Origin: Porodaedalea pini
Lineage: Eukaryota > Basidiomycota > Agaricomycetes > Hymenochaetales > Hymenochaetaceae
Direction of reading: 5' to 3'
Assembly: GCA_002794775.1 (NCBI GenBank)
Contig: NBAY01000028.1
Span: 434,001 to 498,000 of the forward strand
DNA length: 64,000 nt
Positions 58,958 to 64,000 of this stretch are shown piece by piece (the stretch's first letter is position 1; every line of letters begins with the position of its first letter). A program made the position numbers and the translations under genes. The notes below the pieces were generated by a model, which made no database searches, was not told the origin of the DNA, and saw nothing but the letters and a program-made list of their open reading frames with translations.

Positions 58958-60934
58958 TCTCCACGGACCTTCTAATAGTGACCGTCCCCGGTCACTCCGC
59001 TCCTCGAGTGTCAAAGACGAAGGCAAAAGCGGTGTGAGGGGAACATCCGAGGTGTCTGAATCCGAGACAGAATCATCTGATGAGTCGAACGACGCTTCTG
59101 AGGGCATGGAAACACAAGAGATCGAATTTGCTGAGCTGCTCGACGAGAAACCACTCTGAAAAGTGACTGGAGTCGAAACCATATGCTGAGACGCCAATTC
59201 TGAACCAAAACCGATGGTTGCGGAGTTGATTTGAGCGTGGGAACGTCGTTCCGTTCGTTGCGTCGGACGGAACGCACGGAACTCGCGGAACGGCTTCGAA
59301 ATGCTATAAATATCTGAAAAACTCGGAGAGAAAGCCTGCAAAGTTGAATCTGCAATGTCGGGGCTGCTAAAACGCATAGAATTCGAATCCGGCACTAAGG
59401 CCGGGTCCGAAACGTCGGAACACGATAGAGGGACCTCTGAACTGTCGAAATCCGACGCGTACACCGGGCAGACATGAGAACTTGAATTAAATAGGCTGGG
59501 TGTCGAAGAATCTGCCTTAAAATGCCTTCCCGGTGCATTTCTGTACTGAAAATTCATTTCGTGGCCGAAACTACCCTTTGAAGAGTCGATCGGCGAGCTC
59601 GAGGACCGAGGAATCGAATTGAATGTAGCCGGAGGCTTCGAGAAGCGCGGAGAAGTCGAAGAACGCGGGGTAAGAGGCTGTACACTTGAGATAGAAGCAC
59701 CGGAAGTGATGTGCCTGACAGAAGCTGAATGTGAGAAATGATCGGCACTCCGAGTGTCCGTAACCTTCGGAGGGATGTCAGGGGCACTCGAGGAACTCGA
59801 CGGAGCCATCCGAAGCTCCGGATATGCGTCATAGAATGCATCGAACCTCTCTTGTAAGTCATGGCCACCGAAACTCGATGGAACAAATAATCCACTCGGA
59901 AGAACAACCTGCCCTGCCGAATTTCGCATGCAGCGACGGGTCCGAGAGTACTCCAAAACCACTGGACAATCCTTGATGAAATGCTCGAGGGAACTGCAAA
60001 AGAAACAACCAAAAACGCGGCCGGAATGAGTTGTACGCGTCGGTGTCGAGTCTGCTGTCGGAATGGACGGAACGCACGGAAGGCACGGAACGCCCGGAAC
60101 GCCCGGAACGGACGCAACGGATCGTATCTTCGTTTCTGACACTTGGGCAGCCGGAGAAACAAAGGGAATCACTGGGGAACGCAGGGGGACGCTTGAAGTA
60201 GATAACTGAGATGTTGGTGTACTTGTAAAATCTGTAAAACCAGAACCAGAGATCTGAGACGCGTGGTGAGGGTACCGTTCGGAACGTGCTGGACCCAGCT
60301 CCTCGACCGAGTGTAAACGGCGCGCAGAAACTCGGTTTAAAATAAAATCGGCAGCCTCCATAACCTCCTCAATACTGAAAACGTCATCGGCGAGTCTGTC
60401 ACTGAATAAAATCTCAAACCGATCGAAAACGTGAGCTCGAAGCGATGCTGGGATGCCCTGGACAAAGAGCCTCTTTGCCTCCATATCCGTTATACGATCG
60501 TGGGCTTCGAGGTACCGAAAAATGCGAAGGAATGACCGGAAATACTCATACAGCTGCTCCACAGTGTTCATGGGACTGGCGGATGACCTCTGGACCAACT
60601 CCTGAAGATCTGCACGTAGATAGCGATGAGTGTTGTCAGGGTACTCGGGATATAAGAATAGAACTGCCGTCTCAAAGCTAGACCATGTCGGCGAACGTGC
60701 CATGGCCTCTGGGAACAAACTCCACTGATCGGCAATATCCAAGGAAGCGTAGTAAATGGTCCAATAAACTCTGTCAGCCTCTGAGAGCTGAGCCTCGTCA
60801 CAGAGAAGCCCAACATCCTCCAAGAACCGACCTATGAGACGAGGGTTCGAGCCATCGAAGAAAGGTGCATTGTCTGCACCCGAAAGCGGCATCGGGCTGG
60901 CACCACGAGTGCCACGAAGACAAGATCGAGGCAT
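58838..60934 (-). CDS. Element C Gag with zinc knuckle
   Basis: The frame has 698 codons from ATG 60934 (MPRSCLRGTRGASPMPL). The capsid region (DNAPFFDGSNPRLIGRFLED, ADRVYWTIYYASLDIADQWS, LRADLQELVQRS) parallels Gag of element A, including the shared APFFDG motif. A Pro/Val/Gly repeat region (VPGVPGVPCLPCVP) precedes one CCHC knuckle CFFCSSLEHFIKDC near residue 330, followed by the A-like RTRRCMRNSAGQVVLPSG. The C-terminal 300 residues are Ser-rich and disordered. The frame is intact and runs about 120 bp into the 3' LTR. An intact Gag in an element without pol suggests it is kept for packaging. Confidence 0.88.
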   Translation of the reverse strand: MPRSCLRGTRGASPMPLSGADNAPFFDGSNPRLIGRFLEDVGLLCDEAQLSEADRVYWTIYYASLDIADQWSLFPEAMARSPTWSSFETAVLFLYPEYPDNTHRYLRADLQELVQRSSASPMNTVEQLYEYFRSFLRIFRYLEAHDRITDMEAKRLFVQGIPASLRAHVFDRFEILFSDRLADDVFSIEEVMEAADFILNRVSARRLHSVEELGPARSERYPHHASQISGSGFTDFTSTPTSQLSTSSVPLRSPVIPFVSPAAQVSETKIRSVASVPGVPGVPCLPCVPSIPTADSTPTRTTHSGRVFGCFFCSSLEHFIKDCPVVLEYSRTRRCMRNSAGQVVLPSGLFVPSSFGGHDLQERFDAFYDAYPELRMAPSSSSSAPDIPPKVTDTRSADHFSHSASVRHITSGASISSVQPLTPRSSTSPRFSKPPATFNSIPRSSSSPIDSSKGSFGHEMNFQYRNAPGRHFKADSSTPSLFNSSSHVCPVYASDFDSSEVPLSCSDVSDPALVPDSNSMRFSSPDIADSTLQAFSPSFSDIYSISKPFREFRAFRPTQRTERRSHAQINSATIGFGSELASQHMVSTPVTFQSGFSSSSSANSISCVSMPSEASFDSSDDSVSDSDTSDVPLTPLLPSSLTLEERSDRGRSLLEGPWRCGDPDAAGLGIGSIRFDSTQDSLTSIPDAFQDTFSVWQY

Positions 60935-61000
60935 ACTGAATCTGATGGACCGAAGCTGAAAGAAAACAAAGGGGAACACTCCCAACACAAAGACAGAAAC

Positions 61001-61019
61001 CCCCTCGCGGTGGGCTCCA
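61001..61019 (-). other. Element C primer-binding site
   Basis: In element orientation TGGAGCCCACCGCGAGGGG starts three bases after the 5' LTR. It differs from the element A site at one position in 18. Both elements therefore probably use the same tRNA primer. Confidence 0.7.
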
Positions 61020-61022
61020 ATT

Positions 61023-61913
61023 TGAAAGGTGATGGTACGGTCTACTGGCAGACTCGGACCTGGTTGAGTTCGGCCACTGGGGGTTCACTCTAATGTGTCT
61101 AAATGCGGTCGGAGAACAAAGAGCAACTACGATCTTGACAACCCGGGCTCGGAAACTCGCCAGTGAAGACAGGAATCGATACTATTCGTCGAGACGATTC
61201 TGAATCTGAAAAGACCTCGAGACACGATGCAGAATTGACGGAGATATAGCAGTTGCACTGGTTGCGGCTGGCGGAACGCACGGAACTCCCGGAACCAAAA
61301 GCTATTTTCGTAGCTCTACGACGCGGGCTCGGATTCGTGCAAGAAAAGACAGTGTTCGAAAGCGATTTTAGACGAGGTTAAGAATCTGAAGAGAGCTCGG
61401 GAAACGGATAAGAACTGAGGGCGATATAGCGAAAGCAAGATTTGGCCGAAAACGGGACTCGAGACGGAACGGACGGAATGGACGGAACGACACTGAACGG
61501 CGACGGCGACGAGAACCAAAGACTGGGACTGACTCAGGGGAACTAAACTTGTTTTTCTGAGACATTTACATGAGTGTTTAAATAACCAACAGAGGGTTGA
61601 GCCTCTGAGCGGTGTACAAAGGACACAAAGACAGACCGGAGGCTCTAGCCAAACAACACCAAATAGCCGGAACTCGGAGCCGTAACTCAAGAACATGAGT
61701 AATTAAGCTTCGGGAGGCTCGGAACAATACCAGATGTGACCCAAAACGGGCATCGGTGGCTCACCGGTGCAGAACCAAGCTGTATGCATCGAGTTAATAC
61801 TGCCAAACACTGAAAGTGTCCTGAAATGCGTCGGGGATACTTGTAAGACTGTCCTGAGTCGAGTCGAACCTAATAGAGCCGATTCCGAGGCCAGCGGCAT
61901 CGGGATCTCCACA
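61023..61913 (-). repeat. Element C 5' LTR (element orientation)
   Basis: An 891-bp copy, apparently identical to 58067-58957. The flanking host gene resumes at 61914 with CCGC, the duplicated target. Confidence 0.93.
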
Positions 61914-62336
61914 CCGCGCTCACGGAGGGAGAGCGACGCGCGAAAGTGAAGGTCTGGGAGGAGAAAAAGCCGGCGTTCCGCTCAGTAAAAGTGAGTTCAT
62001 CGATCATAGAATTAGAATACTCTACTCACCGAAGCAATCAAGTTAAGCACGATTTACGAGCGTCTGGATACTCTGATGGTCAGAGAACTGGAAGAGAAAG
62101 AAGAGACCCCGCGTGCTATGGCCAGGTGAATCAACCTCGGCAATACGAAGGTCGGCATACCGCCCTGCAAGAAACGCGTCTGGCCATTCATGGTCGACGA
62201 CGACTGGAAGGAAGATGACCCGGATCGCAAGAAAGCTGCCTGGCGAAGGCTGGCGCAATCGAACCCGGACGACCTCGACCTCGACTCGCTTTGACTATCT
62301 CACTCGCTCGCCGCTTCTTCTGGTTCTGCATCTGCT

Positions 62337-62564
62337 ATGCAGCGCAAAATCATCTCACTCTTCCTGTCGTCGCTCGCCGCTACCCCGAACAGCTCGTCAA
62401 TCTCCTCTCCTAACAATGCTGCTTCCGCCTTCGAGTCGGAGCTTGAGTACGTACGCTCTCCGCACGATGTCGCCGCCGTCTTCCGCTGGGCATTTGCTCG
62501 TTCTTGCACTGTTATCAGCTCATTTCGTCCTTCAATCTCTCTCAATCACGTACCTCACGGCTGA
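62337..62564 (+). pseudogene. Possible gene fragment
   Basis: An open frame reading MQRKIISLFLSSLAATPNSS and then ELEYVRSPHDVAAVFRWAF has protein-like composition. Its 5' part is Ser/Thr-rich. No family is assigned. It may be a fragment of a larger gene carried with the neighbouring repeats. Confidence 0.3.
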
Positions 62565-62873
62565 CCAGAACCTCTACGCGCGCTTATGGACTCGTTTTCC
62601 CCGCTGCAACTTATAGCTCACTTATTAATCACTAAAAGGCTCACCTCAGTGATGGACTGACTCTCCCTAACAACGATATACCGTGCTAGAAAGCATGTAA
62701 CAGTCAATAGAATGCAAATAAAATATAATTAAGTTATAAAAATGTGGATCACTCACAGAAAGCTTTCTATTCATTAAACAGTAAGTACATCCTGTGATAA
62801 AACCGTTGTCAGTAGATAAATTGACGGAAATAAATACTTTACCTTGGTTAAACCAATTGTTACCCAAATTTTA
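62565..62873. other. AT-rich stretch, no gene
   Basis: AT-rich and without open frames; part may be intron or 3' untranslated region of the minus-strand gene at the right edge. Nothing else is seen. Confidence 0.4.
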
Positions 62874-64000
62874 CGCGCCTCCTCATCATCGGCTTCGTCG
62901 ATATCAGCCGATTCGCGAGGCTGCCGGTATGCTATCCTGACGCGGCAAGCCTGGGAGATGATCTGGTCGGGAAGAATGAGAGTTGGCGACCCGTCGTTGA
63001 GATAGGAGTCGAACTCGAAGAAGCCAACTTCGAGTTCGGGGCTAAAAACGAGACGAGTGATTCGGAGTTCCGAAAGAAAATGTTCGAAATCATATAACGT
63101 ACTATGAGTCCCATATTACGGTGTTAAGAACACCAGGTTCGAGCGGAAAAAACCAGCGAACATGTAGTAGGGTAGTGCTTCCTTCGATAAGCCGTTGTGA
63201 GTGTTTGAGGAGGCGCACGACTTGGCCGACAAGTTTTTTTCCATTATGTTGGGCCTGGATAATTGAGTTCGGCGCATGATATATGTCAGAGGATGGGACG
63301 ATTCGTCTCCCATCGAGTACCAGGTATTTCAGGTACTCCACACGGTCGAGCAAAAAGTTCGGTGGGCTTGCGGGATTCGGGGGGAGTACGGCATTACGAG
63401 CGCAAACGTTCGCATAACTGTGATGTTTTCTGTAAAAATGGACCAAGCTCCTCTGCAGAGCGTTAGTGAGCTGGTCGACGGAGCCTGGGCCGGGGCTGAA
63501 ACGCTTCCCAACTAAAAATTTAATGGTTAATAAAAGCTTGAGAGTAAATTTTAAAATAAAATAAAAATAAAAAAAGAGACCATCTTCTGCTGCCTCATCA
63601 ATCTCCCGGCATAACGAAGCTACGGTCCCTCGATTATCGCTATCGGTCTCCAATAGGAGACGCGCCGTTTCCCCTGCTCCTCTACCGATGGTCTCAGCGT
63701 CCGCGCGGGATATGAATGTGACGAGCTCCCGAAGGCGAACGTCCCTCTGGAACTCACGGAAGAAGGAGACCTCGATCTCTCCTCCTCCGTGATTGTTCGT
63801 CTTGAAGCTCTTGAGGGTCTTGTTAAGCCTCTCGAAGGTGAATGTCCAGAAGCCATAGACGGGCCCGTAGTCGCGGATTTGGTCGAGCATGTGGACAATA
63901 TAATGGAAATTTGGCTTGACGTCCTCGGGGTGGATCTATTAATTATTTTAGATTATAGTATCTGTTTGTTGAATCAGAGAACTCACCTTCAGGTATCCTT
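62874..64000 (-). CDS. CACTA/Plavaka-associated transposase-like protein, C-terminal part
   Basis: Minus-strand exons: the window edge to 63987, 63935-63581, 63511 to about 63118, and about 63035-62874. Introns are 51 and 69 bp. The second exon reads HPEDVKPNFHYIVHMLDQIR, then YGPVYGFWTFTFERLNK, KTNNHGGGEIEVSFFREF and DVRLRELVTFISRAD. I recognise this pattern from memory as the conserved C-terminal region of Tnp2/Plavaka-type ORFs repeated in Agaricomycete genomes. The third exon has an ordered region (FLLDRVEYLKYLVLDGRRIV). The last has ELEVGFFEFDSYLNDGSP and an acidic end. The junction between the third and fourth exons does not keep phase with any donor I found, so a lesion there is likely. 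The gene continues off the right edge. Confidence 0.6.

Larger units (their letters stand above)
58067..61913 (-). mobile_element. Nonautonomous gag-only LTR retrotransposon C
   Basis: It is 3,847 bp with 891-bp LTRs that I read as identical (TGTGGAG...CCTTTCA in element orientation). It is flanked by the 4-bp duplication CCGC. It has only a gag ORF and no protease, RT, RNase H or integrase. Its primer site and Gag resemble element A, so an A-type element probably supplies the missing enzymes. Confidence 0.92.
56844..62294 (+). pseudogene. Multi-exon gene of unknown function, split by LTR element C
   Basis: The coding blocks are in register on the plus strand. They are about 56844-57279 (MDQQTGIFDPAFLAYYSTWK, acidic run, RRKKRARLSKGRVRDM), 57330-57515 (RVMKALAKRGEGVAEEEDNE, GYIPNYEFPAGDSTNQDFIS) and 57582-57768 (GHFVCDGVPFKRDDCINFAG). 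The fourth is about 57830-58066 (QAKYGVALPLEIFQSDCMTE). After the insertion, 61918-61989 (ALTEGERRAKVKVWEEKKPA), then about 62042-62294 (STIYERLDTLMVRELEEKEE, KKRVWPFMVDDDWKEDDPDR). It has in-frame TGA at 57087-57089 and 62127-62129, and a probable frame slip near an A12 run at 57710. The insertion falls between His-Ala-Ala and Leu-Thr-Glu. No domain is recognised. It may be a repeated, transposon-associated gene. Confidence 0.6.

Noticed and set aside
58143..61696. Repeated small ORFs of 60-126 codons found twice in the 58-62 kb region
   Set aside because: They lie in the two LTR copies of element C and have no coding signature beyond being open.
1..64000. tRNA genes, rRNA and CRISPR-like arrays
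   Set aside because: I looked for B-box-like motifs and regularly spaced repeats and found none that folded or repeated convincingly. A covariance-model search would be decisive.

Overview
The window reads as nuclear DNA of a mushroom-forming basidiomycete (Agaricomycete). The basis is many spliceosomal introns of about 50-75 bp with TACTAAT- or CTAAC-like branch points, orthologues of conserved eukaryotic genes (SEC24, an ELYS-type nucleoporin, a Sks1/Ran1-like kinase, an F-box/LRR protein), and dense retrotransposon insertions. No tRNA, rRNA, CRISPR array or prokaryotic feature was recognised. Species is not assigned.

1-11.1 kb is a gene-poor mosaic. It holds a truncated eIF4G-like fragment, a long-armed foldback repeat, a broken ribosomal protein uS2 fragment, the 3' exons of a PITH-domain gene, an RGG-tailed protein whose upstream region is duplicated 4.4 kb away, an ELYS-like gene, and a small hAT-type MITE with an 8-bp target-site duplication. 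11.4-22 kb is ordinary genic DNA: a 13-exon SEC24 (minus strand) with an N-terminal WW domain, an F-box gene, and a disordered protein of unknown function, separated by a 3-kb gene-free stretch.

22.5-46.3 kb is one triple-nested transposon stack. A Tad-like LINE is split by a Ty3/Gypsy-type element (A), whose 3' LTR is in turn split by a chromovirus (B). Element A carries a spliced antisense gene of 714 codons between integrase and 3' LTR. Element B has identical LTRs and an 11-nt primer site complementary to its own predicted RNA 5' end, as in Tf1-type self-priming. Several ORFs in the stack are broken by stop codons that each look like one C-to-T or G-to-A transition.

46.3-64 kb holds weak coding traces, a protein kinase with a one-base frameshift at the end of the kinase domain, a small four-exon gene, and a multi-exon gene of unknown function split by a gag-only LTR retrotransposon (C). 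C shares its primer-binding site with element A. The right edge carries the C-terminal part of a gene that resembles CACTA/Plavaka-associated transposase ORFs.

Exon boundaries were assigned by eye from GT-AG rules, reading frame and remembered family conservation. No alignment or database search was run.
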